From Clostridia bacterium (GTDB taxonomy: Bacteria; Bacillota; Clostridia; Oscillospirales; CAG-272), in NCBI GenBank assembly GCA_017621415.1, contig JAGATD010000049.1:1-64000 (forward strand): a stretch of DNA of 64,000 bases, written 5' to 3'. Numbering within the stretch: the stretch's first letter is position 1; each line of letters opens with the position of its first letter. Both the position numbers and the translations under genes were made by a program. Of the stretch, positions 41,465-51,660 are shown in pieces. The notes beneath the pieces were generated by a model that was given only the letters and a program-made list of their open reading frames with translations, was not told where the DNA came from and searched no databases.

Positions 41465-42550
41465 ATGTCAAATCGTATATTTCAAACAGTGATACATCAA
41501 ATGAAGGATATCATTGGCCGCACAATAGGCGTAATTGACGAAAACGGCATCGTTATTGCCTGCAGCGAGTTCTCCAAAATCGGCGAATCAAAGCAGAGAA
41601 TACGCGAGGAGCTTGCATTTTCCTCAGAGACTGTCGTTTATGAGGATTATACCTACCGCTTTATCACCGTCGGCGACAAGAACGAGTGTATAGCCTTTGT
41701 TGAGGGTAGCGACACACATGCTGCAAAAATGGCAGAGCTCCTCGCTATCTTTCTCGGCAACATCAAGAGCCTTTATGATGAAAAGTATGACAAGGGCTCC
41801 TTTATCAAGAGTATTATCCTTGATAACATTCTCCCAAGTGATATTTATATTAAATCTAACGAGCTCCACTTTACTAATGACGAAAACCGCGTTGTTATAG
41901 TTGTAAAGTTTATGCCCTCCCCCGAGCTTAAGCCCTACGAGATTGTAGAATCTCTTGTTGGCGGAGGCGAGTCCGACTATGTAATCAATATCAGCGAGCA
42001 GGACGTTGTTATCGTTCGCGAGATAGACCGCGCTGTTGAGATTGAAGAGATTGAAAATTATTCAAAAGACCTTCTTGTAAGAATATCCAATGATTACGGA
42101 ACTCATGCTCTTATCGGTATTTCCTCTATTGTCGAAAACCTTAAGGAGCTTGCAAGAGCTTACAAGGAAGCGAGAATCGCCCTTGAGGTTGGTAAGGTAT
42201 TTGATATTGAGAAGCCCATAATGAGCTACAAAAATCTAGGTATTGGCAGACTTATTTATCAGCTTCCCACCACTCTTTGCGAGATATTCCTCGGTGAGGT
42301 ATTTAAAAAGGGCTCGCTTGAGTCTCTTGACCGCGAAACTCTCATGACCGTTCAGAGCTTCTTTGAGAATAATCTTAATGTTTCCGAGACATCAAGAAAG
42401 CTTTTTGTTCACCGCAACACACTTGTTTACAGACTTGAGAAGATAAGAAAGCTCACCGGGCTTGACCTTCGTGAGTTTGACCATGCTGTTACCTTCAAGG
42501 TTGCTCTCATGGTTAAAAAGTATCTTTCCTCAAAGCCCACAAAGTTCTAA
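41465..42550 (+). CDS. CdaR/PucR-type transcriptional regulator
   Basis: This 361-residue protein resembles CdaR, the sugar-diacid regulator. The N-terminal sugar-diacid recognition domain (FQTVIHQMKDIIGRTIGVID, then GIVIACSEFSKIGE) covers 1-125, and a C-terminal PucR-type helix-turn-helix lies at about 300-355 (NVSETSRKLFVHRNTLVYRL). CdaR-like proteins activate genes for glycerate, glucarate or purine use. No such catabolic gene is adjacent, so the target is unknown. I chose ATG 41465, with AGGAAGG 8 bases before it, over an upstream TTG. It carries its own promoter. Confidence 0.87.
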   Translation: MSNRIFQTVIHQMKDIIGRTIGVIDENGIVIACSEFSKIGESKQRIREELAFSSETVVYEDYTYRFITVGDKNECIAFVEGSDTHAAKMAELLAIFLGNIKSLYDEKYDKGSFIKSIILDNILPSDIYIKSNELHFTNDENRVVIVVKFMPSPELKPYEIVESLVGGGESDYVINISEQDVVIVREIDRAVEIEEIENYSKDLLVRISNDYGTHALIGISSIVENLKELARAYKEARIALEVGKVFDIEKPIMSYKNLGIGRLIYQLPTTLCEIFLGEVFKKGSLESLDRETLMTVQSFFENNLNVSETSRKLFVHRNTLVYRLEKIRKLTGLDLREFDHAVTFKVALMVKKYLSSKPTKF

Positions 42551-42574
42551 GCTACATAGCCAAAATTAATACAA

Positions 42575-42602
42575 GAGGTTGTCGCCAATGCACGACAGCC
42601 TC
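42575..42602 (+). terminator. Weak hairpin after the CdaR-like gene
   Basis: GAGGTTGTCG (42575-42584) pairs with CGACAGCCTC (42593-42602), with one G-T pair. A TTTTTTT follows 18 bases later, so the terminator call is tentative. Confidence 0.45.
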
Positions 42603-42670
42603 AAAGTATGTAAAGGCATTTTTTTGATTTTTATTTCATATAATATTTGGGTATTTAAAGAAGGTAGAAA

Positions 42671-44068
42671 ATGAAAAAAAGACAATTTTCACGACTTCTT
42701 CGTATATCGGTTGCAATACTGCTGCTCGCTGTACTTCTTTCTTGTATTTGCTCTTGCAGAGTTGAGCTCTCAAAAGAGGAGATTGTTGACAACATAAGCT
42801 CGGCAGAAGACAAAAGCTACAACTATGTTTGGAACTATCTTGTTGATTTTGGTCTTCCCGAATTTGATAAAACAAAATTCACATGGGCAGAAAACGTTTT
42901 TGAGTACAACTTCAATTTAGAGGGTGGATTGCCTAAGACCCTCGACCATGCCAGATTAACCGCACTCACGTTTATCGAAAAGTATTATGATACTATTAAT
43001 CTGGAAGACAAGGGTGATGTTACAGATGCTCTTATCACCTGTTATGTAGATGCTATCGGTGACCCCTACTCTATCTACCGAACCCCTGTTGAGCAGGAGG
43101 ATTACAGCGGTGATATGAGCGGTAAATTCGGCGGCATAGGGGTTGTTATCGAGTATGACCACGAAGCCGAAACACTTATGGTTTCCTCTGTTTATATCGA
43201 TTCCCCTGCTGAAAAGGCTGGCATTTTGGTTGGCGACTATATTGTCGGTGTTGAGGGAAAATCCATTGAAGAGATAGGGTACCTTAACGTTGTTAACCTT
43301 GTGCGCGGAGAAATCGGAACAGATGTAAGAATTACCTTAAAGCGCGGTGAGTCAACACTCGAGGTTGTTGCAACACGAGCCGAAGTTGAAGAGAAAACGG
43401 TTTCGTATGAAATTCTAGAGGGTAATATAGGCTATGTTCAGCTAGCCAGCTTTAAAGAAAACACCTTTAAGCAGTTTGCAGAGGCTATTGACTCACTTGA
43501 AGCATCCGGAGTTAAGGGATATATCTTTGATTTGAGGAACAATCTCGGCGGATTTGTTTCATCGGTAAGAGATATTGTATCCTACCTGATTCCTAACGGA
43601 CATCCGATTATTTCTTATCAGTATAAAACAGGCGGTCTTACCGTTCTTGAGAGTACAGATGATATTCACCCCTCAAAAACCGATCCAACAGACTCATCAA
43701 AGCCCTTGACCAAGGATAATAAAATAACCGCACCTATGGTTGTTCTCTGCAACGAGTATACAGCCTCAGCAGGAGAGCTGTTCACCGCCGCAATGCGGGA
43801 CTATAACGAAAGCGGACTTATTAAGGCAACACTTGTAGGCGCTAAAACCTACGGTAAAGGTATAATGCAGTCTCAGGGCGCATATTTTGACGGCTCAACT
43901 ATCACATTGACCGTTGCTTACTACAATCCCCCAAGCGGTGAAAACTATCACATAGAGGGTATTACCCCAGACCATGTGATAGAAAATGAGCTTGACGGAA
44001 ACAAGCTAATTGACAAGCAGCTTCCCAAGGCTATCGAAGAGCTGAACAAGCTGATAAATGCTAATTAA
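42671..44068 (+). CDS. S41-family C-terminal processing peptidase (lipoprotein)
   Basis: This 465-residue serine protease of the CtpA/Prc type processes or degrades extracytoplasmic proteins. A lipoprotein signal peptide ends in ICSC (lipidated Cys at residue 29), so it is anchored outside the membrane. A PDZ domain spans about 150-240 (GKFGGIGVVIEYDHEAETLM, SPAEKAGILVGDYIVGVEG), and the protease domain has the catalytic Ser in YTASAGELFTAA and Lys in YGKGIMQSQGAYF. It lies between the CdaR-like gene and greA. Confidence 0.92.
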   Translation: MKKRQFSRLLRISVAILLLAVLLSCICSCRVELSKEEIVDNISSAEDKSYNYVWNYLVDFGLPEFDKTKFTWAENVFEYNFNLEGGLPKTLDHARLTALTFIEKYYDTINLEDKGDVTDALITCYVDAIGDPYSIYRTPVEQEDYSGDMSGKFGGIGVVIEYDHEAETLMVSSVYIDSPAEKAGILVGDYIVGVEGKSIEEIGYLNVVNLVRGEIGTDVRITLKRGESTLEVVATRAEVEEKTVSYEILEGNIGYVQLASFKENTFKQFAEAIDSLEASGVKGYIFDLRNNLGGFVSSVRDIVSYLIPNGHPIISYQYKTGGLTVLESTDDIHPSKTDPTDSSKPLTKDNKITAPMVVLCNEYTASAGELFTAAMRDYNESGLIKATLVGAKTYGKGIMQSQGAYFDGSTITLTVAYYNPPSGENYHIEGITPDHVIENELDGNKLIDKQLPKAIEELNKLINAN

Positions 44069-44119
44069 GATTTACAAAAAACACATAATAATAGATATAT
44101 AATCAGGAGAAATTTGAAA

Positions 44120-44599
44120 ATGGCAGAAAAGAAAATCTACACCCCTCAGGGCTTTAAGGCTCTCCAGGATGAGCTTGACTACCTCGTAAACGTAAGAGTT
44201 GAGGAAAATAAAAAGGAGATTTCTACCGCACGCGCATTCGGCGACCTTTCGGAGAACTCCGAGTATGATGAGGCTAAGCAGGAGCAGGGAAAAATTCATG
44301 CGAGAATTGATGAGCTTCGCGAGATGATTGCAAATGCTAAGGTTATTGATGAGTCTCAGATTGACGAAAGCAAGATAAGCGTTGGTTCTATCGTTGTTCT
44401 TTATAACGTAGAGCGCGGACGTGAATTCACATATCACATTGTCGGATCATACGAGACCGACCCCAAAAACGGAAAAATTTCCGACTCCTCGCCCGTAGGA
44501 CTTGCGCTTATCGGCGCGGGTGTCGGCGACGAGGTAGTTGTTGCGGGTGTTAAGGAGCAGCATCTTCAGATCAAGAGCGTTACCAGAGCAAAGGAATAA
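44120..44599 (+). CDS. greA: Transcription elongation factor GreA
   Basis: This 159-residue factor rescues backtracked RNA polymerase by stimulating transcript cleavage. The N-terminal coiled coil has the tip acidic residues in DLSENSEYDEAKQEQ (about 41-55), and the C-terminal FKBP-like domain has VGSIVVLYNVERG and SPVGLALIGAGVGDEV. I chose ATG 44120 because AGGAGA is 9 bases upstream; the TTG two codons earlier is too close. greA-lysS adjacency is common in clostridia. Confidence 0.96.
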   Translation: MAEKKIYTPQGFKALQDELDYLVNVRVEENKKEISTARAFGDLSENSEYDEAKQEQGKIHARIDELREMIANAKVIDESQIDESKISVGSIVVLYNVERGREFTYHIVGSYETDPKNGKISDSSPVGLALIGAGVGDEVVVAGVKEQHLQIKSVTRAKE

Positions 44600-44645
44600 T
44601 TTACTCTAAGACGTAGAAACCCATTGGCGGAAAGGACTAACAAAA

Positions 44646-46166
44646 ATGTCAAACCAGGAAAACACAAACCAGAATAATATAAATTCTACCAGCGAGCTTG
44701 CGGTACGCCGCGAAAAGCTGAATGCCCTTTACGAGTCGGGCAAGAATCCTTTTGAAATTACAAAGTACAATGTTACACATAAGAGCCTTGGCGCTATTGC
44801 GCTCTTTGAGGAAAAAGAGCCAACCCTTGCTGAGGGCGAAACGGTATCTGTCAGCATTGCGGGCAGAATGGTAAGCCGCAGAATTATGGGAAAGGCTTCT
44901 TTCGCGCATCTTCTTGACGGTGAGGGAAAAATTCAGCTCTATATCGCAAGAGACGGTATTGGCGAAGAGGATTATGCCGCATTTAAAAAGTGGGATATCG
45001 GTGATATAATTGGTATTGAGGGTCATCTTTTCAGAACGAGAACAGGCGAGGTTTCGGTTCACGCAACCAAGGCTACGCTGCTTTCCAAGTCGCTTCTTCC
45101 CCTCCCTGAGAAGTTCCACGGTCTTACCGACCTTGAGACAAGATACAGACAGAGATATGTTGACCTTATCGTTAACCCTGAGGTTAAGAAAAACTTTGTT
45201 ATCCGTTCTCAGTTCATAAAGTTTATGCGAAACTATCTTGACAACCGCGGATACATTGAGGTTGAAACTCCTGTTCTTAACACCATTGTTGGCGGAGCAT
45301 CTGCACGTCCCTTTGTAACCCACCACAACACTCTTGACATAGATATGTATATGCGTATCGCTACCGAGCTCCCCTTGAAGCGTCTTATCGTAGGCGGTAT
45401 GGAGAGAGTATACGAGATTGGAAGAATATTCCGCAATGAGGGTATGGACCCAAAGCACAATCCCGAGTTTACCTCTATTGAGCTTTATGAGGCTTATGCA
45501 GATTTCCACGATATGATGGACATCGCAGAGGGTATTATTTCGGGTGCGGCAAAGGCTATTCACGGCACATACGAGCTTGAATGGATGGGCGAGAAGATTG
45601 ACCTTACTCCCGGCTGGAGAAGACTCACTATGGTTGACGCAGTTAAGGAGTACGCAGGCGTTGACTTCGGCGCTATCACCGACAACGAGGAGGCTGTAAA
45701 GGCAGCAGAGGCTATTGGTGTTGAGCTTGCGGAGACAGCAGACAGAACCTGGGGCAACGCGCTTTATGCATGCTTTGACCAGAGAGTTGAAGAAAAGCTT
45801 ATCCAGCCTACATTTATTACAATGTACCCTGTTGAGGTTTCTCCTCTTACCAAGGCGAGCCCCGAGGATCCCAGAGTTACAGAGCGTTTTGAGCTCTTCG
45901 TTTGCCACAGTGAGCTTGCGAACGCATATTCCGAGCTTAACGACCCCATTGTTCAGCGTGAGCGCTTTATGAAGCAGCTTGAGCTTCGTGACAGAGGCGA
46001 CGACGAAGCAGAAATGCTCGACGAGGACTTCCTTACTGCTATGGAGTACGGCATGCCCCCCACAGGAGGTATGGGTATCGGTGTTGACAGAACGGTTATG
46101 ATGCTTACAGGCAACGACACTATTAGAGAAGTAATTCTCTTCCCCACTATGAAGCCCGAGGTTTAA
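44646..46166 (+). CDS. lysS: Lysine--tRNA ligase (class II)
   Basis: This 506-residue class IIb synthetase charges tRNA-Lys. An N-terminal OB-fold anticodon domain (residues 55-165) includes VSIAGRMVSRRIMGKASFAH. The catalytic core has motif 1 IEVETPVLNTIVGGASARPF, motif 2 GRIFRNEGMDPKHNPEFTSI and motif 3 [13 protein letters not shown]. It is full length and starts at ATG 44646. Its last 38 codons, including the stop, are repeated 189 bases downstream as a duplicate fragment, with a short repeat element between them. Confidence 0.96.
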   Translation: MSNQENTNQNNINSTSELAVRREKLNALYESGKNPFEITKYNVTHKSLGAIALFEEKEPTLAEGETVSVSIAGRMVSRRIMGKASFAHLLDGEGKIQLYIARDGIGEEDYAAFKKWDIGDIIGIEGHLFRTRTGEVSVHATKATLLSKSLLPLPEKFHGLTDLETRYRQRYVDLIVNPEVKKNFVIRSQFIKFMRNYLDNRGYIEVETPVLNTIVGGASARPFVTHHNTLDIDMYMRIATELPLKRLIVGGMERVYEIGRIFRNEGMDPKHNPEFTSIELYEAYADFHDMMDIAEGIISGAAKAIHGTYELEWMGEKIDLTPGWRRLTMVDAVKEYAGVDFGAITDNEEAVKAAEAIGVELAETADRTWGNALYACFDQRVEEKLIQPTFITMYPVEVSPLTKASPEDPRVTERFELFVCHSELANAYSELNDPIVQRERFMKQLELRDRGDDEAEMLDEDFLTAMEYGMPPTGGMGIGVDRTVMMLTGNDTIREVILFPTMKPEV

Positions 46167-46355
<189 letters not shown>

Positions 46356-46411
46356 GGTAGAAGAACGAAGTAGGTCGCTTTTTGAAAAAAGCTCAGCAAA
46401 AACTTTAATAT

Positions 46412-46461
46412 AAAAAGAACTATGAAAATGCATTTGCAGATTCATAGTTCTTTTTTGTTTG
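46412..46461. terminator. Bidirectional terminator downstream of lysS and purL
   Basis: AAAAAGAACTATGAA (46412-46426) pairs with TTCATAGTTCTTTTT (46441-46455), followed by T. The A- and T-tracts suit both strands. It lies past the duplicated lysS end, which suggests that the duplicate marks the original end of the gene. Confidence 0.9.
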
Positions 46462-46484
46462 TGAAAATAGTTTTTCAGTCGGCT

Positions 46485-46624
46485 TTACAAGGCGCGATTA
46501 TTTTTAGATAGAACACACGATCGGCCGCCGCCGGGAATAGTTATCCTATTACCATTGCAAGGTGCGAAATTTTTGAGATAGATTTGGTGATCGCGACCCG
46601 AAGGCATAGTTACCTATGTCGAGC
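46485..46624. repeat. Two diverged 70-base tandem repeats
   Basis: Unit 1 (46485-46554) begins TTACAAGGCGCGA and unit 2 (46555-46624) begins TTGCAAGGTGCGA; the period is 70 bases. Each carries GATAGA, GATCG and a hairpin TAGTTA..CTA near its end (AATAG/CTATT at 46536-46550; CATAG/CTATG at 46605-46618). The element is intergenic, between the lysS terminator and the end of purL, in a gap with no gene (46356-46668). Confidence 0.7.
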
Positions 46625-46668
46625 GGGAGGGAGCGCCGAATATATCCGAAAATTTTAGCCTTTACTGA

Positions 46669-49600
46669 TTAGCCCTTGAAGTACTTAACCATATTTGCGA
46701 ACATCTTTATATCATATTCGCCATATACATTGCGGTAAAGGTCCTTGCCGATACGCTCGGAGTGACCCATTTTACCGAATACACGTCCGTCAGGCGAGGT
46801 TATACCCTCAATTGCCCAGGATGAGCCGTTGGGGTTATACTGAATGTCGTAGGTTGCGTCTCCGTTTTCATCAACGTACTGGGTTGCAATCTGACCGTTC
46901 TTTTTAAGTCTCTCGAGAGTCTTCTCATCAGCTAAGAATTTACCCTCACCGTGAGAGATAGGAACATTAACGATATCTCCGACATTGCAAAGAGAGAGCC
47001 AGGGAGACTTGTTTGAAGCAATTCTTGTTCTTACAATCTTTGACTGGTGGCGGGCGATGTTGTTGAATGTAAGAGTAGGACAGGACTCGTCGGTGTCCAT
47101 AATCTTTCCGAAAGGCACAAGACCAAGCTTTACAAGAGCCTGGAAGCCGTTACAGATACCGCACATAAGACCGTCACGGCTATCAAGAAGATCTGTTACC
47201 GCTGCCTTTACTGCCGCACCTCTGAAGAATGCGGTAATAAATTTACCTGAGCCGTCTGGCTCGTCACCACCGGAGAATCCGCCGGGAACAAAGATAGCCT
47301 GTGACTCGGCAATCTTCTTAGCAAATGTCTCTGCCGATCTCTTTACACCGTCTGCGGTAAGGTTATTTATAACAAATATCTCGGGATCCGCGCCTGCGTC
47401 TCTTACTGCCTTTGCGGAGTCGTATTCACAGTTTGTACCGGGGAATACGGGAATAAGAACATGGGGCTTTGCGCACTTAACCAAAGGCGCTGCAACCTTT
47501 TTCGCGTTATAGGAAACGGTCTCGGGCTTTTCTTCTTTAAAAGCTATATTGCAGGAATAAATTCCCTCAAGCTTTTCTTCATAAATATTCTCAAGGGTAT
47601 TAAGGTCAATCTTTTCATCCTTGTAATTAAGGCTGTAATCCTCGGTTATCATACCGACAATATCGCCGGCTCTTTCATTCTCAGCAACCTCGAGGAGGAA
47701 TGCGCCGTAGTTATAACCGAAGATATCATCGCTTGAAACTGTTGAGTCAAAGGTAAATCCGAGCTTGTTACCAAGACACATTTTAAGTACAGCCTCTGCA
47801 ACACCGCCAAAGGTGGGAGTGTAAGCCGCATATACCTTTCCTGCTCTCATAAGCTCGTTTACTTTCTTATAAAGAGAGAGGAGAGAGTCTGCCTTGGGAA
47901 GACCGTTTTCGTCATAGTCGGGCTTAAGTATTACAAGCTTGTGTCCTGCTGCCTTAAACTCGGGAGAGATAGCATTTGCAGCCTTGTCGGTGGTTACCGC
48001 AAAGGAGATAAGTGTGGGAGGAACATCAAGCTTCTCAAAGGAGCCGGACATAGAGTCCTTACCTCCGATAGCCGCAATTCCAAGCTCCATTTGCGCCTTG
48101 TATGCACCGAGGAGTGCCAAGAGGGGCTTACCCCAACGCTTAGGATCCTTGCCGGGCTTTTCGAAATACTCCTGGAATGTGAGATATACATCCTTATACT
48201 CAGCGCCTGTCGCAACAAGCTTTGATGCAGACTCAACTACAGCAAGATATGCGCCGTGGTAGGGCGAAGCCGAGGAAATATCGGGGTTATATCCCCAAGA
48301 CATAAAGGAAGCAAGGTCGGTATGAGCCTTTTCAACAGAAATCTTCTGCACCATTGCCTGAATGGGAGTTCTCTGATACTTACCGCCAAAGGGCATAAGG
48401 ACAGTTCCCGCACCGATAGTGGAGTCAAATCTCTCAGACAGACCGCGCTTTGAGCAGATGTTAAGGTCGGATGCAACAGCCTTCATACCATCGCTAAAGC
48501 TTGCGGGCGCATTCTTTTTATAATCAACAATTTTGGGAGTCTCGATTGTAATATGCTTTTCAGCACCGTTAGAGTTGAGGAAGTCACGGCTGATATCAAC
48601 AATGGTTTTACCGTTCCAAGTCATTGTGAGTCTCGGATCAGCCTTTACTGTTGCAACAACGGTGGCTTCAAGGTTCTCGGAATCTGCAAGAGAAAGGAAT
48701 CTATCCTTGTTCTCTGCTTCGATAACAACCGCCATTCTCTCCTGAGACTCGGAAATTGCAAGCTCTGTTCCGTCAAGACCCTCATACTTCTTAGGTACTG
48801 CGTTAAGGTCGATGTCAAGACCGTCTGCAAGCTCACCGATAGCAACCGATACACCGCCTGCACCAAAGTCATTACATCTCTTTATCATAGCTGAAACTTC
48901 AGCATTTCTGAAGAGGCGCTGAATCTTTCTCTCCTCGGGCGCATTACCCTTTTGTACCTCTGCGCCGCAGTTTTCAAGAGACTTTAGGTTATGAGACTTG
49001 GATGAGCCTGTTGCGCCGCCGCAGCCGTCACGTCCTGTTCTGCCGCCAAGGAGGATTATAATATCTCCGGGAGCGGGAACCTCACGTCTTACATTTTTAG
49101 CGGGAGCTGCTGCGATAACCGCGCCAACCTCCATATGCTTTGCGGCATAGCCATCGTGGTAAATTTCATCTACGATACCTGTCGCGAGACCGATCTGGTT
49201 ACCGTATGAGGAATATCCAGCTGCCGCAGTTGTAACTATCTTACGCTGGGGAAGCTTGCCCGCAAGGGTCTCGGAAAGAGGCTTTGTGGGGTCTGCAGCG
49301 CCCGTAAGACGCATTGCGCCATAAACATAAGAACGTCCTGAGAGAGGGTCACGGATTGCACCGCCGATACAGGTTGCGGCACCGCCAAAGGGCTCAATCT
49401 CTGTGGGATGGTTGTGGGTCTCGTTCTTGAAGAGGAGAAGCCAGGGCTCCTTTTTTCCGTCAACATCTACTGTAATCTTTACAGTACAAGCGTTGATTTC
49501 CTCGGATTCGTCAAGTCCCTCAAGCTTGCCTGCCTTTTTTAGGCACTTTGCCGCAATTGTACCAATGTCCATAAGGTTTATTGGCTTTGTTCTGTTAAGG

Positions 49601-50361
49601 TACTCGCGGGAGGAGATGTAATCATTATACGCCTTCTCAAGCACCTCATCCTCAAACTTAACCGCATCAACGGTTGTAAGGAATGTGGTGTGACGGCAGT
49701 GGTCGGACCAGTATGTATCTATCATCTTGATTTCGGTGATAGTGGGACATCTGCCCTCTTTCTTAAAATACTGCTGACAGAACTTAATATCGTCAAGGTC
49801 CATAGCAAGGCCCTTTTCTGCAATGAAAGCAGCAAGTCCGTCAGAATCAAGGTCAAGGAAGCCGTCAAGTGTTGCAACAGTCGTGGGAACCGCATACTCG
49901 GTAGCAAGAGTTTCACGGGTTGCAAGAGATGCTTCTCTTGCTTCAACGGGATTGATAACGTGCTTTTTAATTCTCGAAACATCATCCTTTGTAAGTCTGC
50001 CGTAAAGCATATATACCTTTGCGGATGCGACAGTAGGCTTGTCACCCTGAGAAATAAGCTGAATACACTGAGCTGCAGAGTCTGCTCTCTGGTCAAACTG
50101 ACCGGGCAGGAATTCTGTTGCAAAAACTACCGCGCCGTCATTCTCAACATTCTTATAAACGTCATCAAGCTGAGGCTCGGAGAATACTGTGCCAACCGCG
50201 TAGTTAAACAACTCCTCTGTAATATTTTCAGCATCGTATCTGTTAATAATTCTCACACGCTCAACAGACTCAATACCGAGGAAGGTTTTTATTTCAGAAA
50301 GAAGAGCTCTTGCCTCATTGTCGAGGCCTGCCTTTTTCTCAACATAAATACGATATACCAT
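46669..50361 (-). CDS. purL: Phosphoribosylformylglycinamidine synthase (single-chain)
   Basis: This 1230-residue enzyme makes FGAM from FGAR, ATP and glutamine. It is the long clostridial form that fuses PurS-like, PurL and PurQ parts. An N-terminal PurS-like region (1-150) is followed by the FGAM synthetase domain with WSDHCRHTTF near 225 and KNETHNHPTEIEPFGGAAT near 310. The glutaminase domain begins at about 985 (VLIPVFPGTNCEYDSA); its nucleophile Cys is in MCGICNGFQAL near 1075 and its His-Glu pair in PISHGEGKF. It is the last gene of the ZTP-riboswitch operon, 2 bases after purD. Confidence 0.95.
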   Translation of the reverse strand: MVYRIYVEKKAGLDNEARALLSEIKTFLGIESVERVRIINRYDAENITEELFNYAVGTVFSEPQLDDVYKNVENDGAVVFATEFLPGQFDQRADSAAQCIQLISQGDKPTVASAKVYMLYGRLTKDDVSRIKKHVINPVEAREASLATRETLATEYAVPTTVATLDGFLDLDSDGLAAFIAEKGLAMDLDDIKFCQQYFKKEGRCPTITEIKMIDTYWSDHCRHTTFLTTVDAVKFEDEVLEKAYNDYISSREYLNRTKPINLMDIGTIAAKCLKKAGKLEGLDESEEINACTVKITVDVDGKKEPWLLLFKNETHNHPTEIEPFGGAATCIGGAIRDPLSGRSYVYGAMRLTGAADPTKPLSETLAGKLPQRKIVTTAAAGYSSYGNQIGLATGIVDEIYHDGYAAKHMEVGAVIAAAPAKNVRREVPAPGDIIILLGGRTGRDGCGGATGSSKSHNLKSLENCGAEVQKGNAPEERKIQRLFRNAEVSAMIKRCNDFGAGGVSVAIGELADGLDIDLNAVPKKYEGLDGTELAISESQERMAVVIEAENKDRFLSLADSENLEATVVATVKADPRLTMTWNGKTIVDISRDFLNSNGAEKHITIETPKIVDYKKNAPASFSDGMKAVASDLNICSKRGLSERFDSTIGAGTVLMPFGGKYQRTPIQAMVQKISVEKAHTDLASFMSWGYNPDISSASPYHGAYLAVVESASKLVATGAEYKDVYLTFQEYFEKPGKDPKRWGKPLLALLGAYKAQMELGIAAIGGKDSMSGSFEKLDVPPTLISFAVTTDKAANAISPEFKAAGHKLVILKPDYDENGLPKADSLLSLYKKVNELMRAGKVYAAYTPTFGGVAEAVLKMCLGNKLGFTFDSTVSSDDIFGYNYGAFLLEVAENERAGDIVGMITEDYSLNYKDEKIDLNTLENIYEEKLEGIYSCNIAFKEEKPETVSYNAKKVAAPLVKCAKPHVLIPVFPGTNCEYDSAKAVRDAGADPEIFVINNLTADGVKRSAETFAKKIAESQAIFVPGGFSGGDEPDGSGKFITAFFRGAAVKAAVTDLLDSRDGLMCGICNGFQALVKLGLVPFGKIMDTDESCPTLTFNNIARHQSKIVRTRIASNKSPWLSLCNVGDIVNVPISHGEGKFLADEKTLERLKKNGQIATQYVDENGDATYDIQYNPNGSSWAIEGITSPDGRVFGKMGHSERIGKDLYRNVYGEYDIKMFANMVKYFKG

Positions 50362-50363
50362 TT

Positions 50364-51635
50364 TTAGTTTTCCTCCAATGCCTTCATAGCTTTAGCTCCG
50401 ATGTCAGAGCGATAATATGCGTTTTCAAACTTTACCTTTTCGCATTTTTTATAAGCCGCCTTGATTGCAGAACCTAAGTCAGACGCAACAGCGGTAACTC
50501 CAAGTACACGTCCGCCTGCGTTAACAAGCTTTCCGTCAGAGAGCTTCGCACCGGCAACATACACAGAGTCAAACACCTCATCATCAATGGTGATTTCGTA
50601 TCCGCTCTCATACTTTTCGGGATAGCCGCGAGAAGCCATTACAACGCAGCAGGCAGCACCGTTTGCAAACCTTACTTCACATTTATCAAGAGTTTCGTTG
50701 GTTGTTGCCATCATTACATCAAGCAGGTCTGACTCAAGAAGAGGAAGAACAACCTGTGTCTCGGGGTCGCCGAAGCGGCAGTTATATTCAATAACCTTAG
50801 GTCCGTCGGGGGTAAGCATAAGTCCGAAGTAAAGGCATCCCTTAAAGGTTCTGCCCTCCTTGTTCATAGCCTCTATTGTGGGGAGGAATATTTTTTCCAT
50901 ACACTCTTTGGCTACAGCCTCGGTGTAATAGGGGTTGGGAGCTATTGTACCCATACCGCCTGTGTTAAGTCCCTCATCTCCGTCAAGAGCACGCTTATGG
51001 TCCATTGATGAAACCATAGGAATAACAACCTTTCCGTCAGTAAAGGAAAGCACCGAAACCTCGGGTCCTGTAAGGAACTCCTCGACAACAATGCGAGAGC
51101 CGCTTTCACCGAATTTTTTGTCCTCCATTATGGACTTAACGGCATCAACAGCCATTTCCCTCTCTGTTGCTATAATAACACCCTTACCGAGCGCCAAGCC
51201 GTCTGCCTTAACTACCGTGGGGATAGGACAGGTCTTAACATACTCAAGAGCCGCCTCGGCATTATCAAAAACCTCGTATCCCGCAGTGGGAATACCGTAC
51301 TTTTTCATCAGGTTCTTTGAAAACACCTTACTGCCCTCTATTATTGCCGCGTTTGCTCTTGGTCCAAAGCAAGGAACACCGATTGCCTCAAGGGCATCAA
51401 CACAACCAAGAACAAGAGGGTCATCGGGAGCAACGACCGCATAATCTATTTTCTCGTTTTTAGCAAACTCTACAATTGCGGGAATATCCTTAGCTCCGAT
51501 GGGCACAAGCGTTGCGTCTTTTGCCATACCGCCGTTACCGGGAACCGCAAAAATCTCGGTTACATTTTTATTTTCTTTTATTTTCTTGATGATGGCATGC
51601 TCTCTGCCGCCACCGCCTACTACCATTATTTTCAT
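50364..51635 (-). CDS. purD: Phosphoribosylamine--glycine ligase
   Basis: This 423-residue ATP-grasp enzyme joins phosphoribosylamine and glycine to GAR. The N-terminal MKIMVVGGGGREHAII and PDDPLVLGCVDALE are family hallmarks, and VKADGLALGKGVIIA with RIVVEEFLTGPEVSVLSF forms the ATP-grasp core; EYNCRFGDPETQVVLP holds metal ligands. GAGG lies about 9 bases before the ATG. The 277-base leader before it holds the hairpin array, while most other gaps in this operon are under 60 bases. Confidence 0.96.
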   Translation of the reverse strand: MKIMVVGGGGREHAIIKKIKENKNVTEIFAVPGNGGMAKDATLVPIGAKDIPAIVEFAKNEKIDYAVVAPDDPLVLGCVDALEAIGVPCFGPRANAAIIEGSKVFSKNLMKKYGIPTAGYEVFDNAEAALEYVKTCPIPTVVKADGLALGKGVIIATEREMAVDAVKSIMEDKKFGESGSRIVVEEFLTGPEVSVLSFTDGKVVIPMVSSMDHKRALDGDEGLNTGGMGTIAPNPYYTEAVAKECMEKIFLPTIEAMNKEGRTFKGCLYFGLMLTPDGPKVIEYNCRFGDPETQVVLPLLESDLLDVMMATTNETLDKCEVRFANGAACCVVMASRGYPEKYESGYEITIDDEVFDSVYVAGAKLSDGKLVNAGGRVLGVTAVASDLGSAIKAAYKKCEKVKFENAYYRSDIGAKAMKALEEN

Positions 51636-51660
51636 TCAGTTATACCTCATAAAATAATCT

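Noticed and set aside
49690-50367. 225-codon open frame antisense to purL
   Set aside because: Overlaps the conserved N-terminal part of PurL on the opposite strand, is Cys- and Leu-rich without domains, and has no promoter.
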